A stretch of DNA of 57,354 nucleotides from Halovulum sp039180525 (GTDB lineage Bacteria; Pseudomonadota; Alphaproteobacteria; Rhodobacterales; Rhodobacteraceae): contig JBCDDF010000016.1 of NCBI GenBank assembly GCA_039180525.1, positions 1 to 57,354 of the forward strand, given 5' to 3'. The notes beneath the pieces are model-generated. The model ran no database searches. It saw only the letters and a program-made list of their open reading frames with translations, and was not told the origin of the DNA. This document shows, in pieces, positions 26,209 through 33,793 of this stretch. The translations under genes were made by a program, and so were the position numbers. Numbering within the stretch: position 1 is the stretch's first letter; every line of letters begins with the position of its first letter.

Positions 26209-26237
26209 CGAAGGCCGCTTCAACGCCGAGGCATAAG

Positions 26238-26408
26238 ATGTTCGAAGACAGAACTTTTCCCGACCAAGATCAGATCGACGCCCACCTGTCCGAGGCCCGC
26301 GCCATGCGCGCGGCCGCGATGGCCGACGCGCTTGCCGCCGGCCTGCGTCTGGCTGCCGCTGTGCCGCAGCGGCTGGCCGCATCGCTGGGGCGCGGCGCCA
26401 AGGCCTGA
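26238..26408 (+). CDS. Small Ala/Arg-rich helical protein
   Basis: A 56-residue ORF beginning MFEDRTFPDQDQIDAHLSEA and continuing as an amphipathic Ala/Arg/Leu-rich helix (AMRAAAMADALAAGLRLAAA). The N-terminus with Phe/acidic residues followed by a basic amphipathic helix is reminiscent of short stress-associated alphaproteobacterial proteins, but I cannot name the family. It stops 18 bp before the PIN gene. A purine-rich GAGGCATAAG precedes the ATG. Codon positions are GC-rich as in neighbours, supporting coding. Confidence 0.5.
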   Translation: MFEDRTFPDQDQIDAHLSEARAMRAAAMADALAAGLRLAAAVPQRLAASLGRGAKA

Positions 26409-26426
26409 CTCGCTGAGCCGGGCGGC

Positions 26427-26984
26427 ATGACCCGGCTGCTGCTCGACGCCTGCGTGCTTTATCCGACCGTTTTGCGCCAGATCCTGCTCGATGTGGCGCG
26501 AAGCGGCGTGTATCGGCCGCTCTATTCGGCCCGGATCCTGGAGGAATGGCGCCGGGCCGCAGCGCGGGGCGGGGATGCGGACGCGGCCATCGCGGCCGCC
26601 GAGATCGCGGTGTTGCGCGCCGATTGGCCTGCGGGCGAGGTGACGCTGTGCACCGAACCAGCCGCGCTGTCGCTGCCCGATCCGGACGACATCCACGTCT
26701 TCGCCGCCGCGCTAGAGGGCCGCGCCGATGCCATCGTCACCCACAACCTGCGCGACTTCCCCGGCCGGACGCTAGCGCGGCACGGGCTGTCCGCGCGCAG
26801 CCCCGACAGTGTGTTGCTGGAATTCCATGCGGAGGGCCACCCGGTCCGCGCCGCGGCGGCGGCCGCGCAAAGCCGCATGGCCGCCCTGGGTCGCGATATG
26901 GATCTGCGCGTGCTTTTGAAACGTGCCGGGCTGCCGCGGCTGGGCAAGGCGCTGACCGGGTCGCGCAAGAGCCCGGATCCGTGA
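26427..26984 (+). CDS. PIN domain protein
   Basis: A 185-residue PIN-fold protein. The acidic residues expected of the metal-binding nuclease site are in LLLDACVLYP (Asp7), LPDPDDIHVFAAAL (about 85-98) and VTHNLRDFPG (about 110). It is longer than typical VapC toxins because of a helical C-terminus (RMAALGRDMDLRVLLKRAGLP). No antitoxin-like DNA-binding gene precedes it; the only upstream neighbour is the 56-aa ORF. It could be an RNase or a toxin relative. Its stop codon lies inside a 7-bp tandem repeat. Confidence 0.75.
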   Translation: MTRLLLDACVLYPTVLRQILLDVARSGVYRPLYSARILEEWRRAAARGGDADAAIAAAEIAVLRADWPAGEVTLCTEPAALSLPDPDDIHVFAAALEGRADAIVTHNLRDFPGRTLARHGLSARSPDSVLLEFHAEGHPVRAAAAAAQSRMAALGRDMDLRVLLKRAGLPRLGKALTGSRKSPDP

Positions 26985-26996
26985 TCCGTGATCCGC
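26976..26996. repeat. 7-bp tandem repeat over the PIN gene stop
   Basis: GATCCGT repeated as GATCCGT-GATCCGT-GATCCGC, three units. The PIN stop TGA (26982-26984) is formed at the first unit junction. A 7-bp unit can shift frame when copy number changes, which here would alter only the last residues. Confidence 0.8.
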
Positions 26997-27045
26997 ACCC
27001 AGCCGGACGGCTTTGGGACGCGTCCGCAGATCTGACGCCTCGGGA

Positions 27046-27729
27046 TTATTTTTCCAGCCAGCGATCTTCCAGCGCACGAATGGCGTCGATCCGGTCCGCG
27101 GTTTTCGGGTGGCTCATCAGCCAGGCCAATTGCCCGCCACCCGCGCCCGACAGCTTTTCCAGTTTCTCAAACAGCGCGATCTGCGGCGCCACGCCAATGC
27201 CGGCCTTGGTCAGAAGTGCCGCGGCATAGGCATCGGCCTCGTATTCATCCTGCCGCGACAGCCGGGCTGCAAGCAGAGACGCCAGAAATCCCGCCACATA
27301 GGGCCCGATCCCCGGAAGGATGCGCCCCAGCACCATCGACAGCATGACGCGGATCGCGTTCTGGCCGGAGAAGTCAAACATCCGCCGTTTCGCGTGGCCC
27401 AGCGCGACATGGCCCAGTTCGTGCGCGATGACCGAGGTCAGTTCCTCCCCGCTGACCTCGCCCAGGCGATACTTGTCGTAGAAGCCGCGGGTGATGAAGA
27501 TCCGTCCATCGGGCGCGGCCAGCCCGTTGATCGGTGCGATCTCGTAGATGTGCACCTTTATGCGGGGCAGATCGAGCGCCTGCGCCAGTTGCGCGGTCAG
27601 TTTCGCCAGACGCGGGTCGGCCAGTTCGGTGGACTGGCTGTCCAACTGCCGACCCAGCCGCCAGGCGGACAGCAGATACATGCCAATCGCGGTTCCGATG
27701 GCCAAAAGGATGGGCGAAAGCTTAAGCAT
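27046..27729 (-). CDS. M48 family metalloprotease
   Basis: A 227-residue zinc protease of the M48 (HtpX/Ste24) family. It shows one N-terminal membrane helix (LSPILLAIGTAIGMYLLSAW), the zinc motif HELGH (VIAHELGHVALGHAKR, about residue 110) and the third ligand glutamate in DEYEADAYAAALL. A second hydrophobic stretch (about 130-155) lies between them. I start at MLKLSP, 12 codons into the open frame, with GAGGGC directly upstream. It probably degrades membrane or misfolded envelope proteins; substrate unknown. It converges on the PIN gene. Confidence 0.85.
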   Translation of the reverse strand: MLKLSPILLAIGTAIGMYLLSAWRLGRQLDSQSTELADPRLAKLTAQLAQALDLPRIKVHIYEIAPINGLAAPDGRIFITRGFYDKYRLGEVSGEELTSVIAHELGHVALGHAKRRMFDFSGQNAIRVMLSMVLGRILPGIGPYVAGFLASLLAARLSRQDEYEADAYAAALLTKAGIGVAPQIALFEKLEKLSGAGGGQLAWLMSHPKTADRIDAIRALEDRWLEK

Positions 27730-27773
27730 GCCCTCAGATATGGGCCGCCGGGCCGGACCCGGCAAGCGGGCGC

Positions 27774-28361
27774 TCAGCCCCTTCGGCGCGGCAAATCGGC
27801 CGCCGTGTCCACATCGCGCAAGGTGGCCAGCGTGGCCACGCGCAGCCCGGTCAGCCGCGCCAGGGTGTCGGCGCGCGCGTGCATCGTCGACCAGCGCACC
27901 CCGTCCAGCAGGTCACGCGGCGGCCGCCGCAGCCGTCGCAGGCCGATGGCCCAATAGCCGCCATCGGGCGCGGGGCCGATCGCGGCGTCGGTGCGACCCA
28001 GGGCGCGGAAGCCGGCGGCGATGTGCGGCGGGCGGATGCCGGGGATGTCGGAGCCTACGATCAGTACCGGGCCCGGCGGCAGACCGCGAAAGACCCCCGT
28101 CATTCGCGTGCCCAGGTCGCCGCTGCCTTGGGTTAGCCGCGCCAGCCCCGGCGGCCAGATCCGCGAGCCCAGCCCCTCGGCATCCGGGCTGACCGCCAGC
28201 AGCGTCTGCCAGCGCGGGTCGGTCAGCCGGGCGATCAGCGCCGCAGTCTGGTGCCGGTACCACCAGGCCGCCGTCACCGTACCGATGTCGCGGGCAAGGC
28301 GCGTCTTGACCCGGCCCGGCCGCGGTTCTTTCACCATGATGACCAGGCGCGGGCGGCTCAC
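27774..28361 (-). CDS. DUF2064 glycosyltransferase-like protein
   Basis: A 195-residue DUF2064/TIGR04282 protein with a GT-A-like nucleotidyl/glycosyltransferase fold. Signatures are VIMVKEPRPGRVKTRLARDIG at the N-terminus, LIVGSDIPGIRPPHI (about 97) and IGPAPDGGYWAIGLRR (about 127). Some members act in arsenosugar synthesis; whether this one does is not shown. It starts with GTG overlapping the stop of the class II aldolase gene (GTGA), so the two are translationally coupled, which may matter more for its function than its family name. Confidence 0.82.
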   Translation of the reverse strand: MSRPRLVIMVKEPRPGRVKTRLARDIGTVTAAWWYRHQTAALIARLTDPRWQTLLAVSPDAEGLGSRIWPPGLARLTQGSGDLGTRMTGVFRGLPPGPVLIVGSDIPGIRPPHIAAGFRALGRTDAAIGPAPDGGYWAIGLRRLRRPPRDLLDGVRWSTMHARADTLARLTGLRVATLATLRDVDTAADLPRRRG

Positions 28362-29086
28362 TGCCGGTAATCGGCGCCTTCGGCGTCCAGGATCCGACGC
28401 AACTCGGCCAGGTGCTGGCGGATGATCGTGGGCTGGGCGTTCATCTCTGCCGCGGTTTTGGTGGCGATATTGTCGCTGAGCACCCGCAGCGGCCGGCCCG
28501 TGGACAGCGCGGTGATATAGGTCTCTGCCGCGCGTTCGAAATAATAGAGCGTGTTGAACGCCTCGGCCACGCTTTCGCCCACCACCATGATCCCGTGATT
28601 GCCCATCACCATCACCTTTTTCTGCGGGTCGGTGAACTTGGCGCAGATGCGTTCGCCCTCATCCTCATGCGCCAGGCCGCCGTAGTCTTCGTCGATCACG
28701 ACACGGCCATAGAACATGGCGCTGTTCTGGTCGATCGGCGGCAGCGTGCTGTCGGCCAGCGACGCCAGAACGGTGGCGTATTTTGGGTGCAGATGCAGCG
28801 CGCAGCGGGCCCAGGGCACATTGCGGTGCAGCGCGCCATGCAGGCCCCAGGCGGTGGCGTCGGGCGCGTCCGCGCGGTCCATGGTTGCGGGATCGTTGGC
28901 GTCGATCTCCAACAAGTCGGAGGCGCGGATGCGGGCGAAATGCATCGAATCCGGGTTCATCAGAAACCGGCTGCCATCGTCGTTGACGGCCAGCGAAAAA
29001 TGGTTGGCGACCGCCTCGTGCCAGTTGAAGCGGACCGCCAGCCGAAAGGCGGCGGCCAGATCCTCGCGCGCGGCTTGGTGGTTCAT
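28358..29086 (-). CDS. Class II aldolase/adducin family protein
   Basis: A 242-residue zinc-dependent class II aldolase-fold protein. Zinc ligands are in CALHLHPKYATVL and VMVMGNHGIMVVG, with the substrate loop NHFSLAVNDDGSRFLMNPDS near the N-terminus. Family activities include fuculose-phosphate aldolase, ribulose-phosphate 4-epimerase and tetronate-phosphate decarboxylase (OtnC). I start at MNHQAARED, which has GGAGG 5 nt upstream; the ATG four codons earlier has no ribosome site. The gene lies 18 bp after dapE. It may belong functionally with the dehydrogenase/TIM-barrel pair just upstream on the other strand. Confidence 0.85.
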   Translation of the reverse strand: MNHQAAREDLAAAFRLAVRFNWHEAVANHFSLAVNDDGSRFLMNPDSMHFARIRASDLLEIDANDPATMDRADAPDATAWGLHGALHRNVPWARCALHLHPKYATVLASLADSTLPPIDQNSAMFYGRVVIDEDYGGLAHEDEGERICAKFTDPQKKVMVMGNHGIMVVGESVAEAFNTLYYFERAAETYITALSTGRPLRVLSDNIATKTAAEMNAQPTIIRQHLAELRRILDAEGADYRQ

Positions 29087-29104
29087 CTGCGCCTCCATTC
29101 GGGT

Positions 29105-30250
29105 TCAAGATGCGGCGAAGTAATCGGTCAGGATTCGGCCATAGATCGCCTTCAGCGCATGGATGTCGGCCACCCGCACCCGTTCGTCGACCGCGTGCAT
29201 CCGGTGGCCGACCAGGCCGAACTCGACCACCGGGCAATGATCCTTGATGAACCGCGCATCCGAAGTGCCGCCGGAGGTCGACAGCGCCGGGGTGCGGCCC
29301 GTCTCTGCCGTGACCGCGCCCGCCACCAGATCCGACAGCGGCCCGGGCGGGGTCAGAAAGCTTTCGCCGGAGTTGCGGGCGGTCAGCGCGAAACCGACAC
29401 CCGTCGCAGCACTCTGGCGATCGGCGGCGGAGTGGATACGGGCGATCACGCTGTCGCCGCTGTGCAGATCGTTATAGCGGATGTTGAGCGTCGCCTTGGC
29501 CTGAGCCGGGATCACGTTGGTCGCCGGATTGCCGGTGTCGATCGTGGTGATCTGCAGCGTCGAGGCGTCGAAATGATCCGACCCATCGTCCAGCGGGGAG
29601 CCGGTCAATTCCGCCAGCAGCGCGGTCAGTGCGTGCAACGGGTTGTTGGCGCGGTGCGGATAGGCGGCGTGGCCCTGGGTGCCGGTAGCGGTCAGGTGTA
29701 TCGTCAGCGCCCCGCGGCGCCCGATCTTGATCGCGTCACCCAGCGCTTCGGGGCAGGTGGGTTCGCCGACCAGGCAGACATCCATCGTCTCGCCCGTCTC
29801 CGTCATCCAGTCGAGCAGCGCGCGGGTGCCGTGTTCGGCGGTGCCCTCCTCGTCGCCGGTGATCGCCAGGATCACGGCGCCATCGGGGGGCGTGTCGCGC
29901 ACGAAATCGATGGCCGCGGCGGCGAACGCGGCGACGCCCGATTTCATGTCTGTGGCGCCGCGCCCGTAAAGCCAGCCGTCGTGGATTTCGGCACCGAAGG
30001 GTGGGTGGGTCCAGGCGGCCTCGTCACCCACGGGCACCACATCCGTATGGCCATTGAAACCAAAGCGCCGCCCGTTCCGCCCGCACCCCCAGCGGGCATA
30101 AAGATTGGCGATGCCGCCGCGATCGACGCGTGTGGTCTCGAACCCCGCTTCGCTCAGCATTTGGTCCAGATATTGCAGCGCCCCGCCCTCCGCCGGAGTG
30201 ACGGAGGCGCAGCGCACAAGGTTTTGGGTCAGCGCAACGGGATCGGTCAT
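29105..30250 (-). CDS. dapE: Succinyl-diaminopimelate desuccinylase
   Basis: An M20 family di-zinc hydrolase that removes succinate from N-succinyl-LL-diaminopimelate in lysine and peptidoglycan precursor synthesis. The first zinc motif is in FGFNGHTDVVPVGD (about residue 66), with GRGATDMKSGVAAF and the catalytic ITGDEEGTAEHGT downstream; the lid domain follows (180-290) and a late zinc ligand His lies in VGHRMHAVDER. The 381 residues are normal for DapE, and the GATDMKSG form favours DapE over ArgE. It is divergent from the dehydrogenase gene. Confidence 0.93.
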   Translation of the reverse strand: MTDPVALTQNLVRCASVTPAEGGALQYLDQMLSEAGFETTRVDRGGIANLYARWGCGRNGRRFGFNGHTDVVPVGDEAAWTHPPFGAEIHDGWLYGRGATDMKSGVAAFAAAAIDFVRDTPPDGAVILAITGDEEGTAEHGTRALLDWMTETGETMDVCLVGEPTCPEALGDAIKIGRRGALTIHLTATGTQGHAAYPHRANNPLHALTALLAELTGSPLDDGSDHFDASTLQITTIDTGNPATNVIPAQAKATLNIRYNDLHSGDSVIARIHSAADRQSAATGVGFALTARNSGESFLTPPGPLSDLVAGAVTAETGRTPALSTSGGTSDARFIKDHCPVVEFGLVGHRMHAVDERVRVADIHALKAIYGRILTDYFAAS

Positions 30251-30340
30251 GTCCCGGGCGTAGCAGCAGCGGCACAGCGGGAAAAGGGGCGTTCGCGCGG
30301 GCCGTGGCCTGCGCTAGGCTGGCGGTCTGACCAGGGAGGG

Positions 30341-31243
30341 ATGCGGATGCGGGTGGGTGTGATCGGCTTGGGCGATATGGGCAGTGGGTTGGCGAAGAAC
30401 CTGATCGCGGCGGGCTATGAGGTGGCGGGGTGCGATCTGGACCCTAAGCGCGTGGCGGCGTTCGAGGCGCTGGGCGGCCAGGTCGCCGCGGATCCCGCCG
30501 CGGTGGGTGCCGGCGCGGAGGCGGTCTTCGTGATGGTGATGACCGGCGCACAGGCGCAGGCGGTGGTGCTGGGCGAACGCGGGCTGGTGCAGGGGCTGAA
30601 ATCCGGTGCCGCGGTGATTCTGACCGCCACCGTGCCGGCGGCGACGGCCCGCACGCTGGCGCGGGGGCTGGAGGGCACCGGGATCGTGTTCATCGACAGC
30701 CCGGTTTCCGGCGGGTTTCCGGGCGCGCAGTCGGGCACGCTGACGCTGATGGTATCGGCAGAGGCCGGGGTGCTGGACCGGTTCCGCCCGGTGCTGGAGG
30801 CGGTCAGCGCCACGATCCACCCTGTCGGCAGCGCGCCGGGCATGGGCCAGACGGTGAAGGCCTGCCTGCAATCGCTGATCGGCGGCATCTTCGGCGCCAC
30901 CTTCGAAGCCGCGGCTCTGGCCGCCAAGGCGGGTGTACCGGGTGAGGTGCTGCACCGTGTCGTGTCCACATCCTCAGCGGGGTGCGGCGCGGCCAACACC
31001 GCGCTGGAAAACATCATCGATCGCAAGTTTCAGGGCACCGGCAGCCACATCGCCACCATGCACAAGGATCTGACCATCAGCCTGGACATGGCCCGAGATC
31101 TGGGCGTGCCGCTGCACATGGCTGCCGCGGCGATGCAGTTGTTTCAGGCTGGCAAGACGAAGTATCCCGATGGGGACAATTGGATCGTGACCCGCGTGAT
31201 CGAGGAGATCGTGGGCGCGGAGTTGCACCGGAGCGCATCGTGA
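30341..31243 (+). CDS. 3-hydroxyisobutyrate dehydrogenase family NAD(P)-dependent oxidoreductase
   Basis: A 300-residue beta-hydroxyacid dehydrogenase. The Rossmann motif GLGDMGSGLAKNL is at about residues 9-21, the substrate-binding DSPVSGGFPGAQSGTLT at about 120 and the catalytic-lysine helix GMGQTVKACLQSL at about 169. Relatives act on 3-hydroxyisobutyrate, tartronate semialdehyde or L-threonate (LtnD). Two ATGs compete (30341 and 30347); the second has better spacing from AGGGAGGG. It overlaps the TIM-barrel gene by 4 nt (GTGA), suggesting a joint sugar-acid pathway. Confidence 0.87.
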   Translation: MRMRVGVIGLGDMGSGLAKNLIAAGYEVAGCDLDPKRVAAFEALGGQVAADPAAVGAGAEAVFVMVMTGAQAQAVVLGERGLVQGLKSGAAVILTATVPAATARTLARGLEGTGIVFIDSPVSGGFPGAQSGTLTLMVSAEAGVLDRFRPVLEAVSATIHPVGSAPGMGQTVKACLQSLIGGIFGATFEAAALAAKAGVPGEVLHRVVSTSSAGCGAANTALENIIDRKFQGTGSHIATMHKDLTISLDMARDLGVPLHMAAAAMQLFQAGKTKYPDGDNWIVTRVIEEIVGAELHRSAS

Positions 31244-32118
31244 AACTCGGCGTGATCTGCGACGGCATCAGCCGCGATCTGGACCATGCGCTGGACGTTA
31301 TGCTGGCCGCCGGTCTGACCCATGCCGAGTTGCAATATGTCGGCGACAGGGAGGTCGGCGACCATGACGCGCAGCAGGTCGCGGGTATAAAGGCGGCGCT
31401 GAACGCGCGCGCGGTGCCGGTGTCGTGCCTGTCCCGGCACGTCTTTGCCGGCTTGACGGCAGAGAACCGGCCCGGGGACACCGCGCATACGCGGCATATG
31501 GAGGCGCTGCGGCGCGTCATCGACATGGCGCATGCGCTGGAGGCGCCGCTGGTGCGGATCATGACGTCCAGGAAGGAACAGATCCTCTGGGGTACGCACG
31601 GGGCAGAGGTCTGGAATGTGGCCAGGGGCGCTTGGGACAGCCTGCCGCCCTTGATCGCGCCGGCAGTGGATCTGGCGCGCGATGCGGGTCTGCGTCTGGT
31701 GGTGGAGACCGGCAACGGCACGATGGTCAACAGCAGCTACACCGCGCGCAAGCTGATCGACGCGCTGGATGCGCGCGATGCGCTGCAGGTGCTGTGGGAT
31801 CCGGCCAACAATTGCTGGTGCCACGAACGCGCCTATCCCGACGGCTATGAGATGCTGCGCAGTGGCTATCTAGGTCATGTCCATATCAAGGACGTGCGGG
31901 TCGACACCCCCCGCGCCACGCTGGAGGTACGCGCGCTGGGCGAGGGCCAGCTGGGCCCCGTTTTCCCCGATATCGCCGCGGCGCTGCGGGCCGATGGGTA
32001 TGACGGCGCGATCTCGCTGGAAAGCGTCTATCATCCCGGCGATGGAGACTTCGAAGCGGGGTTTCACGCCTGCGTCGCGCGGTTCCGTCGGATCTTTGGC
32101 AGGGGGCGTGAATCATGA
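31240..32118 (+). CDS. Sugar phosphate isomerase/epimerase-type TIM-barrel protein
   Basis: A 292-residue xylose-isomerase-like TIM barrel (AP endonuclease 2 fold). Typical metal-site segments are visible: LVVETGNGTM with the glutamate, LQVLWDPANNCW, HVHIKDVRV with paired His, and the C-terminal ISLESVYHPG glutamate. It starts with GTG overlapping the dehydrogenase stop by 4 nt, so the two are translated together. OtnI-type hydroxypyruvate/oxo-tetronate isomerases share this fold and company, but 2-keto-myo-inositol dehydratases and others do too, so the activity stays open. Confidence 0.82.
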   Translation: MKLGVICDGISRDLDHALDVMLAAGLTHAELQYVGDREVGDHDAQQVAGIKAALNARAVPVSCLSRHVFAGLTAENRPGDTAHTRHMEALRRVIDMAHALEAPLVRIMTSRKEQILWGTHGAEVWNVARGAWDSLPPLIAPAVDLARDAGLRLVVETGNGTMVNSSYTARKLIDALDARDALQVLWDPANNCWCHERAYPDGYEMLRSGYLGHVHIKDVRVDTPRATLEVRALGEGQLGPVFPDIAAALRADGYDGAISLESVYHPGDGDFEAGFHACVARFRRIFGRGRES

Positions 32119-32233
32119 CGCTTCGTTCAAGCGAGAAACGATCCTCGATCGCAACGCAAGACTGCGCCTCATTTTCCCTTACGTCACGGTTCTGTCACAG
32201 AGGTTAGACACCCGTTGCCGCCAAAGCCGCCTC

Positions 32234-32253
32234 GCGCCCCGGTGCGCTTTTTT
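32234..32253 (+). terminator. Possible terminator after the TIM-barrel gene
   Basis: GCGC-CCCGGT-GCGC followed by TTTTTT. The stem is only 4 bp but all G-C and the T-run is good. It lies 116 bp past the stop codon, so it would leave a long 3' end. Confidence 0.4.
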
Positions 32254-32418
32254 GGTCACGGCGGATAAGAAAGCAATATCAAAGCTCTAGATAAAGACAT
32301 CCACATATTGAAATGAAATATCTAGCACGTTAAGGTTGTGTTAACCAAATCAGATCGCGCCTAAGTTAAGCGGAAAATGACCTAGATTGGGCCAGTATCG
32401 GATCACTGAGGCGCCGTA

Positions 32419-32526
32419 ATGATATTCGATATTGAGGATGTGCACAGGGGAAGCGTTCCCTTAAGCGTGCGAAGCGAGTGTGTAAAAAGTAGTCTCTGTG
32501 CACGCCTGAAGACTGAGAGTGCGTAA
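32419..32526 (+). CDS. Possible 35-aa ORF in intergenic region
   Basis: ATG to TAA encodes 35 residues beginning MIFDIEDVHRGSVPLSVRSE and including two Cys. GAGGCGCC lies 7 nt before the ATG and AT-rich DNA lies upstream. I recognise no family. Chance ORFs of this size are common, but AT-rich promoter-like DNA plus a ribosome site in a convergent gap makes it worth recording. Confidence 0.25.
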   Translation: MIFDIEDVHRGSVPLSVRSECVKSSLCARLKTESA

Positions 32527-32615
32527 GTAAGTGTGTAAGTAAGTGCGTATCTGTATTTTCATGTGTCTGTGAGTTGTTTGCGTGAGTGCGTTGTGTCTGT
32601 GTGAGTTGTTCGCTT
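32519..32615. repeat. G/T-rich low-complexity tract with nested tandem repeats
   Basis: Two nearly identical 12-bp units (GTGCGTAAGTAA, GTGTGTAAGTAA at 32519-32542) are followed by a 30-bp-spaced repeat (GTGTCTGTGAGTTGTTT at 32563 and GTGTCTGTGTGAGTTGTT at 32593). The top strand is almost free of C over about 90 bp. Its composition is unlike anything else in the window, and it abuts the stop codon of the zinc-ribbon gene. Confidence 0.8.
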
Positions 32616-33726
32616 ACTGAGTTTGCGCCAGGAAAAATCCCAGCGCGCCGGCGAGTATCGCCCCCGCCAGAACGGCGAAGAGTATCTTGAGTATCGACCA
32701 GGGGCGTTCGCCCTGGACTGTGCCTGTGCGTGCGTTCACGACGAAACGGTAAGTGGTGCCGCGGTATTTGTAAGCTGCCAACCAGATCGGCAGCAAGACG
32801 TGTTTGAAGGTCACGGCGCGCATGTCGGTTTCCACCGACGTGACGCGCTGCCGATCGCCGCCGATGTCGAATTTTATGTCGCGGCGGATCTGCGCGTCCA
32901 TGATCTGGTGCGCCTCGCCGAAGCCTTCGCCCAGATCGATGCCATAGGCTTCCGCGCGGAACCCGGCCAGGTATTCGGGCTGGTAGGGCTCCAGCCCGGC
33001 CAGATCCCAGGGCGCCAGCGCGTCTGTGTACTTCTTCGGCAGACTGCGGGAGGCCAGCACCAGGACATCGTCGAACACCCGCGCCACCTGGCCGGAGACG
33101 TTGCGCCAACGGACTTTCGCGATGCGCTTTTGTTTGGTCTGGCTCTTGCCGTTTACATTGACGCGCACGGTACGGGTTTCGTGATAGACCGTGCCGCGCT
33201 GACCGCGATAGCGCGAGGTCGTATCGGCGTCATAGGTCCAGTACGGCACATAGATGCCCTGCATGCGGCGCCCCTTGCGGGCGTATTGGCGCAGGCCGTT
33301 CGGCGCGAACCACAGCCGGCCCAGCCAATCCGTCATGGCATCGCGCGCGGCGTCTTCGGTCAGGATGAACGGCAGGACGGCCTGCGGCTTGATATGGCGA
33401 TGCGTGCCGGTGCCGGTGACGACCGGTGTGGCGCAGAACGGGCATTCGGCGGCGTGCGTTTCGGGTTCGAATTCGACCTGGGCGCCGCAATTGCCGCAGG
33501 CCAACACGCGCGTTTCCTCCATTTCCGCGGCCGGAAGCTGGGCGTCGAGCGCGGTGCGGATGTCACGTTCGCGGATCGCGCCGGCCCCCGCCCACGGGCC
33601 CGCACCCTCGATCGGTTCCTCTGCGCCGCAATGGTCGCACCGAAGCCGGTCGCTGCCGGGCAGATAGCGCAGATCGGCGCCGCAGGTGCCGCAGGGGAAG
33701 CGATGGTCTTCGGAAGTGTCAGGCAT
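32614..33726 (-). CDS. Zinc-ribbon membrane protein (YdjG-like; sometimes called PriA/helicase by error)
   Basis: A 370-residue protein with two N-terminal zinc ribbons (CGTCG ... CDHCG at about 12-32; CGNCG ... CPFC at about 76-98), a middle domain without helicase motifs (YVPYWTYDADTTSRYRG), and a C-terminal membrane helix (LKILFAVLAGAILAGALGFF). Tail-anchored zinc-ribbon proteins of this shape occur beside SPFH proteins, as in the Bacillus subtilis ydjFGHI operon, where YdjG/YdjH recruit PspA to the membrane. It is the last gene of the SPFH/TelA/XpaC cluster, separated from the SPFH gene by a cloverleaf repeat. Its function here is inferred from company. Confidence 0.75.
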   Translation of the reverse strand: MPDTSEDHRFPCGTCGADLRYLPGSDRLRCDHCGAEEPIEGAGPWAGAGAIRERDIRTALDAQLPAAEMEETRVLACGNCGAQVEFEPETHAAECPFCATPVVTGTGTHRHIKPQAVLPFILTEDAARDAMTDWLGRLWFAPNGLRQYARKGRRMQGIYVPYWTYDADTTSRYRGQRGTVYHETRTVRVNVNGKSQTKQKRIAKVRWRNVSGQVARVFDDVLVLASRSLPKKYTDALAPWDLAGLEPYQPEYLAGFRAEAYGIDLGEGFGEAHQIMDAQIRRDIKFDIGGDRQRVTSVETDMRAVTFKHVLLPIWLAAYKYRGTTYRFVVNARTGTVQGERPWSILKILFAVLAGAILAGALGFFLAQTQ

Positions 33727-33793
33727 GGCGTTTGTTTACCGCAGGTCGGAACGGGTGCGAAGCGTGTCTGCTGCGGCCAGTGCGGCGCCCGGG

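Larger units (their letters stand above)
32119..32613. other. 495-bp convergent intergenic region, AT-rich then G/T-rich
   Basis: No conserved gene is visible. Left to right: two GTCAC direct repeats (32184-32200), a weak GC hairpin followed by T6 (32234-32253), an AT-rich stretch with promoter-like hexamers (about 32255-32400), a 35-codon ORF with a ribosome-site-like GAGGCGCC (32419-32526), and a strongly G/T-biased repeated tract (32519-32615). Both flanking genes point into it, so it needs no promoter for them. Confidence 0.6.

Noticed and set aside
28412..30340. Plus-strand frame open for over 640 codons upstream of the dehydrogenase.
   Set aside because: It is antisense to the class II aldolase and dapE genes and has no family features; the dehydrogenase starts after AGGGAGGG at 30341/30347.
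32614..33726. Naming the zinc-ribbon gene as primosomal protein N' / DNA helicase.
   Set aside because: No Walker A or other helicase motif; it has only zinc ribbons and a C-terminal membrane helix.
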